The translations under genes and the position numbers were made by a program. Below, in pieces: positions 9,401 to 22,677 of a DNA stretch of 64,000 nucleotides. Source of the stretch: Cyprinodon diabolis (lineage: Eukaryota; Chordata; Actinopteri; Cyprinodontiformes; Cyprinodontidae); assembly GCA_030533445.1 (NCBI GenBank), contig JARPUW010000513.1, forward strand, positions 62,001 through 126,000. The letters run 5' to 3'. Below the pieces are notes generated by a model. It worked only from the letters and a program-made list of their open reading frames with translations, was not told the DNA's origin and did not search any database. Numbering within the stretch: position 1 is the first letter of the stretch; every line of letters begins with the position of its first letter.

Positions 9401-9643
9401 TGGGACCAATGGGGTGATGTGTGCTTGTATAAAACTTTCTCATTAGTCCGAAGGTTTGCGAATTATTAGCGAAAACGTCGCAAAAAAATCCCATAGGAAA
9501 TGAATGGGGAGAGGAAAAAAAAAGCATAAAAAACAGCACTTCACTGTGTCGCCATACATTCACCTAGAAAAACAGTTTGAAGCTCAGTTTGTAGATAAAT
9601 CCTTCGTCTATTTAAAACTGAAGACGGTATGTTGATAACTGCT
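6476..9643. repeat. Satellite unit 3 (3168 bp), G-type
   Basis: Founder-type example of a subfamily shared with units 5, 8 and 13. It has AAAGCTGGGGGAGAGTG near 6977, AGATCAGGTGTGACAAAACG near 7021, GGCCATTCTTTTAAG near 7498 and AACCGTCCAGACC near 7650. No M cassette: TTCTAGTTATTATAATTC spans 9305-9322. It has CGCGTTGGG near 9396 where many units have CGCGTCGGG. GC cluster 8840-9040. Confidence 0.95.
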
Positions 9644-12600
9644 ACGGTTTTTGTATAATCAGACCTCAAGCGCCACAAAGTTTTAGCAAAATCCAGCCTG
9701 CTAGAGTGGAGCAACTGAAAAGCTAGAGTGTGAGGCAGGCGTTTTTTAAACACAAAAAAACATTTTAAACTCGCCCTCACGGCCACATATTTATAGCTAG
9801 AGTCACCATTTTTGGTCAGTTTGTAGACTGAAATCTCTGGACCCACACAATATCTTCGGAATTACGGTAGGATTAATACTTTTCCTTAAAAACCCTCCAG
9901 ACCGACCTAAAGTCGATGAAAATCAGAGCCGTTTTTCATTGGTTTTGGAGCAGAAGAGGGGAGAAAAACGAATCAGACTATGTGTTTTAAACTCGTCATA
10001 AATATTTTTCTGAATGACACACATACACCAAAGTTGGCATAGTTGGAGTCGAAGGATGACTGACGCTCACGGTGAAAAAATTTTTTGAATAACTCATACG
10101 GTTTTTGCTCAGCAGTCGTTTGTTCGGAGGACATTTTAAGCACCTGAAAGCTGAGTGACAGTGACCTGCTGCAGCTAGCTCAATTAGAAGCTTAGGTGTG
10201 ATGAAACGTTTTTTCTTTTTCTTTCTCTTCCCATTCAGTTTGTAGATGACCTACAGCCATGAAAGTTACTCCAATTGAAGACAAGATATAGCTGTCGCTT
10301 AGATAAAAAGAATTTTTCAGATACCTTTTACGGTTTTTACTCAGCAGTCGTTTGTTCGGAGGGGTGCTTTAGCAGCTAAAAGGTGAGTGAGAGTGAGGTC
10401 CTGCAGTTCAAACAAAGGGAGGAGCAGGTGGGCCAACCATTTTGTTTGTGCTTCGTTTTGGGTTGTGAAAGACCTACAGACATGAAGGTTACCCCAGTCT
10501 GAGACAAAGGATAGATGTTGCTTTCACTGAAAGAATTTTTCAGATATCTTTTACGGTTTTTGCTCAGCAGTCGTTTGTTCGGAGGGTAAGCACCTGGAAG
10601 CTAGCTGACAGTTAGCTTCTGCAGCAGCCTGCTAGAGTGCAGCTGCTGAAATCTTAGTGTGAGGCGGCCATTTTTTTAAGATCAAACATCTTATTCTCGC
10701 CCTCACGGCCACATATTTGGAGCTACAGTCACCATTTTTGGTCAGTTTGTAGACTGAAACCTCTGGACTCACACAATGTCTTCGGAATTACGGTAGGATT
10801 AATACTTTTCCTTAAAAACCCTCCAGACCAACCTAAAGTCGATGAGTTTCGGCCTTTCTCCATTCTTTTTGAGCTGAAGATGGGAGAGAAACGAATCAGA
10901 CTATGTGTTTTCAAGTCGTCATAAATATTGTTCTGAATGACACACATACACCAAAGTTGGTATACTTGGAGTCGAAGGATTGCTGATGCTCATGGTGAAA
11001 ATGTTTTTTGAATAACTCATACGGTTTTTGATCAGTAGTCGTTTGTTTTCGTTGCCGTTCTTCCCATACAAAAAAGCCTGGGAAGAAGAAACCAATAGTG
11101 AGTGCAGCTGTTGTCTGTGTCAGTGAGAGGCTCGTTAAGCGTTGTCAAGGTTACCAAGCTTCAAACAGATTTTACCTCTGCTGTTTTAAACAGCACATAT
11201 TAATCTAATGGAGGGTGAAAGGACTGATTTAACATTGGGAAATGGATACTATATGACTGCTGTCCATGACACTTCCCTTGCCACTCAGCACTGATAGACT
11301 TTCAAAATAAGACTCCAGGGACCCTACAAAATAAAAGCCTCTATATTTTTTACATATATTTATTGCCCTATATGGCTCAATATTATGACCCAAACTCAAC
11401 CCCGTTTTAGAGAATAGACTCTAGGAGACTGTTTAAAACACACCCTATAGCAAATTTCAAAATAAAAGCCTCCCATTTCCGCTTCATCTACTGCCCTAAT
11501 AACATGGAAAAAGAGTGATTTAACGATTGGAAAGTAATCAACTATCATTGACGGGTCTGAACATTTTCTATAAACACAACTCTGTTGGACTTTCAAAATA
11601 AGACTCCAGCGACCCTACAAAATAAAAGCCTCTAGATTATACTAATGCATTAATTGATGCAAATGGCTCAACATTATGACCCAAACTCTTCCAGGTTGTT
11701 TTTATTAGACTCTAGTGACCTTTTCAAAACACACCCAGAGCAAATTTCACAATAAAAGTCTCCCATTTACTCTGTAATACAGCAACTATTCACCTAATAA
11801 CATGGAAAACCAGTGATTTAACATTTGGAAATGGATTCTATATCACTGCTGGGCGTGACCCATCTTTTGATGCACATTCATGATAGACTTTCAAAATAAG
11901 ACTACAAGGACTCTACAGAATAAAAGCCTCTTCCTTATACACACTCATACATTCTGGCATATTGCTCATTGCCATTGGTGATTTCATCACTGCAATGGCT
12001 CTTAGAAGGCGGGCGGAGCCCGCCAATGGTAACAGGCGGGCGGAGCCCGCCAAAGGTGATTACATCACTGCAATGGCTCTTAGCAGGCGGGCAGAGCCCG
12101 CCATTGGTGATTTCATCACTGCAATGGCTATTAGAAGGCGGGCAGAGCCCGCCATTGGTGATTTTTTTCTTCACTGAGATGGCTCCTAGCAGGCGGGCGA
12201 AGCCCGCCAACTGGGCTTTACCCACTGCGGTTCAATATGGACAACCCATATTACCCTTGTGCATCATACGCTGTGCACGTCTATTTCCCAGATTTCAGCA
12301 CAAGTGGCACACAGCTCTCTTTGCCCATGACCTAGCCCTCTTTCCTTCCCTCAGCAGCCCTCTAAGGCGTAAGCAGTTGGTCTGGGGAGCCCCGACGTCA
12401 CTGGCCAGGGCCGTATTGGCCCGGTTCCCCATACGGGCAGTAGGTGGCCCCCCTCAAAATTTCTTTAGAAATTTTCTAGTTGGGGGGCCACATGCCGAAG
12501 GCATGGCCCACCTACTACTATTGCACATATTTATTCCGCGTATTATTATTGGGGGGCCACATGCCGAAGGCATGGCCCACCTACTACTATTGCACATATT

Positions 12601-13018
12601 TATTCCGCGTATTATTGGGGGGCCACATGCCGAAGGCATGGCCCACCTACTACTATTGCACATATTTATTCCGCGTATTATTATTATTATTATAATTCTC
12701 CCGTATACCCAAAACTTCGGCACGTAACTAGTCCCGCACGGTTTGGCGGATCGGGCCCAAAGTTGGCACACGCGTCGGGACCAATGGGGTGATGTGTGCT
12801 TGTATAAAACTTTCTCATTAGTCCGAAGGTTTGCGAATTATTAGCGAAAACGTCGCAAAAAAATCCCATAGGAAATGAATGGGGAGAGGAAAAAAAAAGC
12901 ATAAAAAACAGCACTTCACTGTGTCGGCATACATTCACCTAGAAAAACAGTTTGAAGCTCAGTTTGTAGATAAATCCTTCGTCTATTTAAAACTGAAGAC
13001 GGTATGTTGATAACTGCT
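9644..13018. repeat. Satellite unit 4 (3375 bp, longest)
   Basis: Its length comes from three tandem M cassettes. L2 and following sequence carry GATGAGTTTCGGCC near 10841 (two bases shorter than GATGAGAGTTTCAG), GTTTGTTTTCGTTGCC near 11041, CTCAATATTATGACC near 11377 and CCAGCGACCC near 11607. Most of these recur in unit 12. GC cluster 12008-12208. CACTGCGGTTCAATATGG near 12222 is shared with units 14, 15 and 17. Confidence 0.95.
12482..12677. repeat. Triple M cassette, unit 4
   Basis: Three identical-looking 61-bp cassettes at 12482-12542, 12551-12611 and 12617-12677 are separated by short ATT runs of slightly different length (periods 69 and 66 bp). This is the only triplet in the window. 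The differing ATT spacers suggest the copies arose with slippage or misalignment at ATT. Confidence 0.92.
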
Positions 13019-16000
13019 ACGGTTTTTGTATAATCAGACCTCAAGCGCCACAAAGTTTTAGCAAAATCCAGCCTGCTAGAGTGGAGCAACTGAAAAGCTA
13101 GAGTGTGAGGCAGGCGTTTTTTAAACACAAAAAAACATTTTAAACTCGCCCTCACGGCCACATATTTATAGCTAGAGTCACCATTTTTGGTCAGTTTGTA
13201 GACTGAAATCTCTGGACCCACACAATATCTTCGGAATTACGGTAGGATTAATACTTTTCCTTAAAAACCCTCCAGACCGACCTAAAGTCGATGAAAATCA
13301 GAGCCGTTTTTCATTGGTTTTGGAGCAGAAGAGGGGAGAAAAACGAATCAGACTATGTGTTTTAAACTCGTCATAAATATTTTTCTGAATGACACACATA
13401 CACCAAAGTTGGCATAGTTGGAGTCGAAGGATGGCTGACGCTCACGGTGAAAAAATATTTTGAATAACTCATACGGTTTTTGCTCAGCAGTCGTTTGTTC
13501 GGAGGACATTTTAAGCAGCTGAAAGCTGGGGGAGAGTGTCCTGCTGCAGCTAGCTCAATTAGAAGATCAGGTGTGACAAAACGTTTTTTCTTTTTCTTTC
13601 TCTTCCCATTCAGGTTGTAGATGACCTACAGCCATGAAAGTTACTCCAATTGAAGACAAGATATAGCTGTCGCTTAGATAAAAATAATTTTTCAGATACC
13701 TTTTACGGTTTTTACTCAGCAGTCGTTTGTTCGGAGGGGTGCTTTAGCAGCTAAAAGGTGAGTGAGAGTGAGGTCCTGCAGTTCAAACAAAGGGAGGAGC
13801 AGGTGGGCCAACCATTTTGTTTGTGCTTCGTTTTGGGTTGTGAAAGACCTACAGACATGAAGGTTACCCCAGTCTGAGACAAAGGATAGATGTTGCTTTC
13901 ACTGAAAGAATTTTTCAGATATCTTTTACGGTTTTTGCTCAGCAGTCGTTTGTTCGGAGGGTAAGCACCTGGAAGCTAGCTGACAGTTAGCTTCTGCAGC
14001 AGCCTGCTAGAGTGCAGCTGCTGAAATCTTAGTGTGAGGCGGCCATTCTTTTAAGATCAAACATCTTATTCTCGCCCTCACGGCCACATATTTGGAGCTA
14101 CAGTCACCATTTTTGGTCAGTTTGTAGACTGAAACCTCTGGACTCACACAATGTCTTCGGAATTACGGTAGGATTAATACTTTTCCTTAAAAACCGTCCA
14201 GACCAACCTAAAGTCGATGAGAGTTTCAGCCTTTCTCTATCCTTTTTGAGCTGAAGATGGGAGAGAAACGAATCAGACTATGTGTTTTCAACTCGTCATA
14301 AATATTTTTCTGAATGACACACATACACCAAAGTTGGTATAGTTGGAGTCGAAGGATTGCTGATGCTCATGGTGAAAATGTTTTTTGAATAACTCATACG
14401 GTTTTTGATCAGTAGTCGTTTGTTCGGTGCCGTTCTTCCCATACAAAAAAGCCTGGGAAGAAGAAACCAATAGTGAGTGCAGCTGTTGTCTGTGTCAGTG
14501 AGAGGCTCGTTAAGCGTTGTCAAGGTTACCAAGCTTCAAACAGATTTTACCTCTGCTGTTTTAAACAGCACATATTAATCTAATGGAGGGTGAAAGGACT
14601 GATTTAACATTGGGAAATGGATACTATATGACTGCTGTCCATGACACTTCCCTTGCCACTCAGCACTGATAGACTTTCAAAATAAGACTCCAGGGACCCT
14701 ACAAAATAAAAGCCTCTATATTTTTTACATATATTTATTGCCCTATATGGCTCAACATTATGACCCAAACTCAACCCCGTTTTAGAGAATAGACTCTAGG
14801 AGACTGTTTAAAACACACCCTGTAGCAAATTTCAAAATAAAAGCCTCCCATTTCCGCTTCATCTACTGCCCTAATAACATGGAAAAAGAGTGATTTAACG
14901 ATTGGAAAGTAATCAACTATCATTGACGGGTCTGAACATTTTCTATAAACACAACTCTGTTGGACTTTCAAAATAAGACTCCAGGGACCCTACAAAATAA
15001 AAGCCTCTAGATTATACTAATGCATTAATTGATGCAAATGGCTCAACATTATGACCCAAACTCTTCCAGGTTGTTTTTATTAGACTCTAGTGACCTTTTC
15101 AAAACACACCCAGAGCAAATTTCACAATAAAAGTCTCCCATTTACTCTGTAATACAGCAACTATTCACCTAATAACATGGAAAACCAGTGATTTAACATT
15201 TGGAAATGGATTCTATATCACTGCTGGGCGTGACCCATCTTTTGATGCACATTCATGATAGACTTTCAAAATAAGACTACAAGGACTCTACAGAATAAAA
15301 GCCTCTTCCTTATACACACTCATACATTCTGGCATATTGCTCATTGCCATTGGTGATTTCATCACTGCAATGGCTCTTAGAAGGCGGGCGGAGCCCGCCA
15401 ATGGTAACAGGCGGGCGGAGCCCGCCAAAGGTGATTACATCACTGCAATGGCTCTTAGCAGGCGGGCGGAGCCCGCCATTGGTGATTTCATCACTGCAAT
15501 GGCTCTTAGAAGGCGGGCAGAGCCCGCCATTGGTGATTTTTTTCTTCACTGAGATGGCTCCTAGCAGGCGGGCGAAGCCCGCCAACTGGGCTTTACCCAC
15601 TGTGTTTCAATATGGACAACCCATATTACCCTTGTGCATCATACGCTGTGCACGTCTATTTCCCAGATTTCAGCACAAGTGGCACACAGCTTTCTTTGCC
15701 CATGAACTTGCCCTCTTTCCTTCCCTCAGCAGCCCTCAAAGGCGTAAGCAGTTGGTCTGGGGAGCCCCGACGTCACTTGCCAGGGCCGTATTGGCCCGGT
15801 TCCCCAGACGGGCAGTAGGTGGCCCCCCTCAAAATTTCTTTAGAAATTTTCTAGTTATTATTATTATAATTCTCCCGTATACCCAAAACTTCGGCACGTA
15901 ACTAGTCCCGCACGGTTTGGCGGATCGGGCCCAAAGTTGGCACACGCGTTGGGACCAATGGGGTGATGTGTGCTTGTATAAAACTTTCTCATTAGTCCGA

Positions 16001-16192
16001 AGGTTTGCGAATTATTAGCGAAAACGTCGCAAAAAAATCCCATAGGAAATGAATGGGAAGAGGTAAAAAAAAGCATAAAAAACAGCACTTCACTGTGTCG
16101 GCATACATTCACCTAGAAAAACAGTTTGAAGCTCAGTTTGTAGATAAATCCTTCGGCTATTTAAAACTGAAGACGGTATGTTCATAACTGCT
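13019..16192. repeat. Satellite unit 5 (3174 bp), G-type
   Basis: Carries the GGGGGAGAG, CCATTCTTTT and AACCGTCC markers of unit 3. No M cassette, but more ATT steps than other M-less units (15855-15867). It has CACAGCTTTCTTTGCC near 15686, shared with units 8 and 10. Private changes include CTTCGGCTATTT near 16151 and GTTCATAACTG near 16180. GC cluster 15383-15583. Confidence 0.95.
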
Positions 16193-19100
16193 ACGGTTTT
16201 TGTATAATCAGACCTCAAGCGCCACAAAGTTTTAGCAAAATCCAGCCTGCTAGAGTGGAGCAACTGAAAAGCTAGAGTGTGAGGCAGGCGTTTTTTAAAC
16301 ACAAAAAAACATTTTAAACTCGCCCTCACGGCCACATATTTATAGCTAGAGTCACCATTTTTGGTCAGTTTGTAGACTGAAATCTCTGGACCCACACAAT
16401 ATCTTCGGAATTACGGTAGGATTAATACTTTTCCTTAAAAACCCTCCAGACCGACCTAAAGTCGATGAAAATCAGAGCCGTTTTTCATTGGTTTTGGAGC
16501 AGAAGAGGGGAGAAAAACGAATCAGACTATGTGTTTTAAACTCGTCATAAAGATTTTTCTGAATGACACACATACACCAAAGTTGGCATAGTTGGAGTCG
16601 AAGGATGACTGACGCTCACGGTGAAAAAATTTTTTGAATAACTCATACGGTTTTTGCTCAGCAGTCGTTTGTTCGGAGGACATTTTAAGCACCTGAAAGC
16701 TGAGTGACAGTGACCTGCTGCAGCTAGCTCAATTAGAAGCTTAGGTGTGATGAAACGTTTTTTCTTTTTCTTTCTCTTCCCATTCAGTTTGTAGATGATC
16801 TACAGCCATGAAAGTTACTCCAATTGAAGACAAGATATAGCTGTCGCTTAGATAAAAAGAATTTTTCAGATACCTTTTACGGTTTTTACTCAGCAGTCAT
16901 TTGTTCGGAGGGGTGCTTTAGCAGCTAAAAGGTGAGTGAGAGTGAGGTCCTGCAGTTAAAAGAAAGGGAGGAGCAGGTGGGCCAACCATTTTGTTTGTGC
17001 TTCGTTTTGGGTTGTGAAAGACCTACAGACATGAAGGTTACCCCAGTCTGAGACAAAGGATAGATGTTGCTTTCACTGAAAGAATTTTTCAGATACCTTT
17101 TACGGTTTTTGCTCAGCAGTCGTTTGTTCGGAGGGTAAGCACCTGGAAGCTAGCTGACAGTTAGCTTCTGCAGCAGCCTGCTAGAGTGCAGCTGCTGAAA
17201 TCTTAGTGTGAGGCGGCCATTTTTTTAAGATCAAACATCTTATTCTCGCCCTCACGGCCACATATTTGGAGCTACAGTCACCATTTTTGGTCAGTTTGTA
17301 GACTGAAACTTCTGGACTCACACAATGTCTTCGGAATTACGGTAGGATTAATACTTTTCCCTAAAAACCCTCCAGGCAAACCTAAAGTCGATGAGAGTTT
17401 CAGCCTTTCTCTATTCTTTTTGAGCTGAAGATGGGAGAGAAACGAATCAGACTATGTGTTTTCAACTCGTCATAAATATTTTTCTGAATGACACACATAC
17501 ACCAAAGTTGGTATAGTTGGAGTCAAAGGATTGCTGATGCTCATGGTGAAAATGTTTTTTGAATAACTCATACGGTTTTTGATCAGTAGTCGTTTGTTCG
17601 GTGCCGTTCTTCCCATACAAAAAAGCCTGGGAAGAAGAAACCAATAGTGAGTGCAGCTGTTGTCTGTGTCAGTGAGAGGCTCGTTAAGCGTTGTCAAGGT
17701 TACCAAGCTTCAAACAGATTTTACCTCTGCTGTTTTAAACAGCACATATTAATCTAATGGAGGGTGAAAGGACTGATTTAACATTGGGAAATGGATACTA
17801 TATGACTGCTGTCCATGACACTTCCCTTGCCACTCAGCACTGATAGACTTTCAAAATAAGACTCCAGGGACCCTACAAAATAAAAGCCTCTATATTTTTT
17901 ACATATATTTATTGCCCTATATGGCTCAACATTATGACCCAAACTCAACCCCGTTTTAGAGAATAGACTCTAGGAGACTGTTTAAAACACACCCTATAGC
18001 AAATTTCAAAATAAAAGCCTCCCATTTCCGCTTCATCTACTGCCCTAATACCATGGAAAAAGAGTGATTTAACGATTGGAAAGTAATCAACTATCATTGA
18101 CGGGTCTGAACATTTTCTATAAACACAACTCTGTTGGACTTTCAAAATAAGACTCCAGGGACCCTACAAAATAAAAGCCTCTAGATTATACTAATGCATT
18201 AATTGATGCAAATGGCTCAACATTATGACCCAAACTCTTCCAGGTTGTTTTTATTAGACTCTAGTGACCTTTTCAAAACACACCCCAGAGCAAATTTCAC
18301 AATAAAAGTCTCCCATTTACTCTGTAATACAGCAACTATTCACCTAATAACATGGAAAACCAGTGATTTAACATTTGGAAATGGATTCTATATCATTGCT
18401 GGGCGTGACCCATCTTTTGATGCACATTCATGATAGACTTTCAAAATAAGACTACAAGGACTCTACAGAATAAAAGCCTCTTCCTTATACACACTCATAC
18501 ATTCTGGCATATTGCTCATTGCCATTGGTGATTACATCACTGCAATGGCTCTTAGAAGGCGGGCGGAGCCCGCCAATGGTAACAGGCGGGCGGAGCCCGC
18601 CAAAGGTGATTACATCACTGCAATGGCTCTTAGCAGGCGGGCGGAGCCCGCCATTGGTGATTTCATCACTGCAATGGCTCTTAGAAGGCGGGCAGAGCCC
18701 GCCATTGGTGATTTTTTTCTTCACTGAGATGGCTCCTAGCAGGCGGGCAAAGCCCGCCAACTGGGCTTTACCCACTGTGTTTCAATATGGACAACCCATA
18801 TTACCCTTGTGCATCATACGCTGTGCACGTCTATTTCCCAGATTTCAGCACAAGTGGCACACAGCTCTCTTTGCCCATGAACTTGCCCTCTTTCCTTCCC
18901 TCAGCAGCCCTCAAAGGCGTAAGCAGTTGGTCTGGGGAGCCCCGACGTCACTTGCCAGGGCCGTATTGGCCCGGTTCCCCAGACGGGCAGTAGGTGGCCC
19001 CCCTCAAAATTTCTTTAGAAATTTTCTAGTTATTGGGGGGCCACATGCCGAAGGCATGGCCCACCTACTACTATTGCACATATTTATTCCGCGTATTATT

Positions 19101-19436
19101 ATTATTATTATAATTCTCCCGTATACCCAAAACTTCGGCGCGTAACTAGTCCCGCACGGTTTGGCGGATCGGGCCCAAAGTTGGCACACGCGTCGGGACC
19201 AATGGGGTGATGTGTGCTTGTATAAAACTTTCTCATTAGTCCGAAGGTTTGCGAATTATTAGTGAAAACGTCGCAAAAAAATCCCATAGGAAATGAATGG
19301 GGAGAGGAAAAAAAAAGCATAAAAAACAGCACTTCACTGTGTCGGCATACATTCACCTAGAAAAACAGTTTGAAGCTCAGTTTGTAGATAAATCCTTCGT
19401 CTATTTAAAACTGAAGACGGTATGTTGATAACTGCT
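16193..19436. repeat. Satellite unit 6 (3244 bp)
   Basis: Private changes include AAAGATTTTTCTG near 16549, CAGTCATTTGTTCGG near 16895, CCTCCAGGCAAACC near 17368, AGTCAAAGG near 17522 and AATACCATGG near 18047. GC cluster 18558-18758; the fifth palindrome has centre AAA and the first linker reads GATTACATCAC. One M cassette has an extra ATT on its left side. The tail has TTAGTGAAAACG near 19259, shared with unit 14. Confidence 0.95.
19035..19095. repeat. M cassette, unit 6 (one copy, extra left ATT)
   Basis: The left junction reads CTAGTTATTGGGGGG instead of CTAGTTGGGGGG, so ATT is present on both sides of the cassette. This intermediate is expected if cassettes are gained or lost by recombination between ATT runs, for instance from a two-copy state. 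Confidence 0.85.
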
Positions 19437-22400
19437 ACGGTTTTTGTATAATCAGACCTCAAGCACCACAAAGTTTTAGCAAAATCCAGCCTGCTAGAGT
19501 GGAGCAACTGAAAAGCTAGAGTGTGAGGCAGGCGTTTTTTAAACACAAAAAAACATTTTAAACTCGCCCTCACGGCCACATATTTATAGCTAGAGTCACC
19601 ATTTTTGGTCAGTTTGTAGACTGAAATCTCTGGACCCACACAATATCTTCGGAATTACGGTAGGATTAATACTTTTCCTTAAAAACCCTCCAGACCGACC
19701 TAAAGTCGATGAAAATCAGAGCCGTTTTTCATTGGTTTTGGAGCAGAAGAGGGGAGAAAAACGAATCAGACTATGTGTTTTAAACTCGTCATAAATATTT
19801 TTCTGAATGACACACATACACCAAAGTTGGCATAGTTGGAGTCGAAGGATGACTGACGCTCACGGTGAAAAATTTTTTTGAATAACTCATACGGTTTTTG
19901 CTCAGCAGTCGTTTGTTCGGAGGACATTTTAAGCACCTGAAAGCTGAGTGACAGTGACCTGCTGCAGCTAGCTCAATTAGAAGCTTAGGTGTGATGAAAC
20001 GTTTTTTCTTTTTCTTTCTCTTCCCATTCAGTTTGTAGATGACCTACAGCCATGAAAGTTACTCCAATCGAAGACAAGATATAGCTGTCGCTTAGATAAA
20101 AAGAATTTTTCAGATACCTTTTACGGTTTTTACTCAGCAGTCGTTTGTTCGGAGGGGTGCTTTAGCAGCTAAAAGGTGAGTGAGAGTGAGGTCCTGCAGT
20201 TAAAAGAAAGGGAGGAGCAGGTGGGCCAACCATTTTGTTTGTGCTTCGTTTTGGGTTGTGAAAGACCTACAGACATGAAGGTTACCCCAGTCTGAGACAA
20301 AGGATAGATGTTGCTTTCACTGAAAGAATTTTTCAGATATCTTTTACGGTTTTTGCTCAGCAGTCGTTTGTTCGGAGGGTAAGCACCTGGAAGCTAGCTG
20401 ACAGTTAGCTTCTGCAGCAGCCTGCTAGAGTGCAGCTGCTGAAATCTTAGTGTGAGGCGGCCATTTTTTTCAGATCAAACATCTTATTCTCGCCCTCACG
20501 GCCACATATTTGGAGCTACAGTCACCATTTTTGGTCAGTTTGTAGACTGAAACCTCTGGACTCACACAATGTCTTCAGAATTACGGTAGGATTAATACTT
20601 TTCCTTAAAAACCCTCCAGACCAACCTAAAGTCGATGAGAGTTTCAGCCTTTCTCTATTCTTTTTGAGCTGAAGATGGGAGAGAAACGAATCAGACTATG
20701 TGTTTTCAACTCGTCATAAATATTTTTCTGAATGACACACATACACCAAAGTTGGTATAGTTGGAGTCGAAGGATTGCTGATGCTCATGGTGAAAATGTT
20801 TTTTGAATAACTCATACGGTTTTTGATCAGTAGTCGTTTGTTCGGTGCCGTTCTTCCCATACAAAAAAGCCTGGGAAGAAGAAACCAATAGTGAGTGCAG
20901 CTGTTGTCTGTGTCAGTGAGAGGCTCGTTAAGCGTTGTCAAGGTTACCAAGCTTCAAACAGATTTTACCTCTGCTGTTTTAAACAGCACATATTAATCTA
21001 ATGGAGGGTGAAAGGACTGATTTAACATTGGGAAATGGATACTATATGACTGCTGTCCATGACACTTCCCTTGCCACTCAGCACTGATAGACTTTCAAAA
21101 TAAGACTCCAGGGACCCTACAAAATAAAAGCCTCTATATTTTTTACATATATTTATTGCCCTATATGGCTCAACATTATGACCCAAACTCAACCCCGTTT
21201 TAGAGAATAGACTCTAGGAGACTGTTTAAAACACACCCTATAGCAAATTTCAAAATAAAAGCCTCCCATTTCCGCTTCATCTACTGCCCTAATAACATGG
21301 AAAAAGAGTGATTTAACAATTGGAAAGTAATCAACTATCATTGACGGGTCTGAACATTTTCCATAAACACAACTCTGTTGGACTTTCAAAATAAGACTCC
21401 AGCGACCCTACAAAATAAAAGCCTCTAGATTATACTAATGCATTAATTGATGCAAATGGCTCAACATTATGACCCAAACTCTTCCAGGTTGTTTTTATTA
21501 GACTCTAGTGACCTTTTCAAAACACACCCCAGAGCAAATTTCACAATAAAAGTCTCCCATTTACTCTGTAATACAGCAACTATTCACCTAATAACATGGA
21601 AAACCAGTGATTTAACATTTGGAAATGGATTCTATATCACTGCTGGGCGTGACCCATCTTTTGATGCACATTCATGATAGACTTTCAAAATAAGACTACA
21701 AGGACTCTACAGAATAAAAGCCTCTTCCTTATACACACTCATACATTCTGGCATATTGCTCATTGCCATTGGTGATTTCATCACTGCAATGGCTCTTAGA
21801 AGGCGGGCGGAGCCCGCCAATGGTAACAGGCGGGCGGAGCCCGCCAAAGGTGATTACATCACTGCAATGGCTCTTAGCAGGCGGGCGGAGCCCGCCATTG
21901 GTGATTTCATCACTGCAATGGCTCTTAGAAGGCGGGCAGAGCCCGCCATTGGTGATTTTTTTCTTCACTGAGATGGCTCCTAGCAGGCGGGCGAAGCCCG
22001 CCAACTGGGCTTTACCCACTGTGTTTCAATATGGACAACCCATATTACCCTTGTGCATCATACGCTGTGCACGTCTATTTCCCAGATTTCAGCACAAGTG
22101 GCACACAGCTCTCTTTGCCCATGAACTTGCCCTCTTTCCTTCCCTCAGCAGCCCTCAAAGGCGTAAGCAGTTGGTCTGGGGAGCCCCGACGTCACTTGCC
22201 AGGGCCGTATTGGCCCGGTTCCCCAGACGGGCAGTAGGTGGCCCCCCTCAAAATTTCTTTAGAAATTTTCTAGTTGGGGGGCCACATGCCGAAGGCATGG
22301 CCCACCTACTACTATTGCACATATTTATTCCGCGTATTATTATTATTATTATAATTCTCCCGTATACCCAAAACTTCGGCACGTAACTAGTCCCGCACGG

Positions 22401-22677
22401 TTTGGCGGATCGGGCCCAAAGTTGGCACACGCGTCGGGACCAATGGGGTGATGTGTGCTTGTATAAAACTTTCTCATTAGTCCGAAGGTTTGCGAATTAT
22501 TAGCGAAAACGTCGCAAAAAAATCCCATAGGAAATGAATGGGGAGAGGAAAAAAAAAGCATAAAAAACAGCACTTCACTGTGTCGGCATACATTCACCTA
22601 GAAAAACAGTTTGAAGCTCAGTTTGTAGATAAATCCTTCGTCTATTTAAAACTGAAGACGGTATGTTGATAACTGCT
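19437..22677. repeat. Satellite unit 7 (3241 bp)
   Basis: Shares rare markers with unit 15 over most of its length: CAAGCACCAC near 19459, CAATCGAAG near 20066, CTTCAGAATTACGG near 20573, TTTAACAATTGG near 21311 and TTTCCATAAAC near 21358. GC cluster 21802-22002. One M cassette. It returns to the common CGCGTCGGG tail. Confidence 0.95.
22276..22336. repeat. M cassette, unit 7 (one copy)
   Basis: Standard 61-bp cassette between TTCTAGTT and an ATT run. No sequence change is visible. Confidence 0.85.

Noticed and set aside
11969..12727. 252-codon plus-strand open frame, longest in the window
   Set aside because: It runs through the 51-bp GC ladder, the hairpin segment and three M cassettes. 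Its product is repetitive, its length changes with M copy number between units, and overlapping frames are open on both strands. No domain is recognisable.
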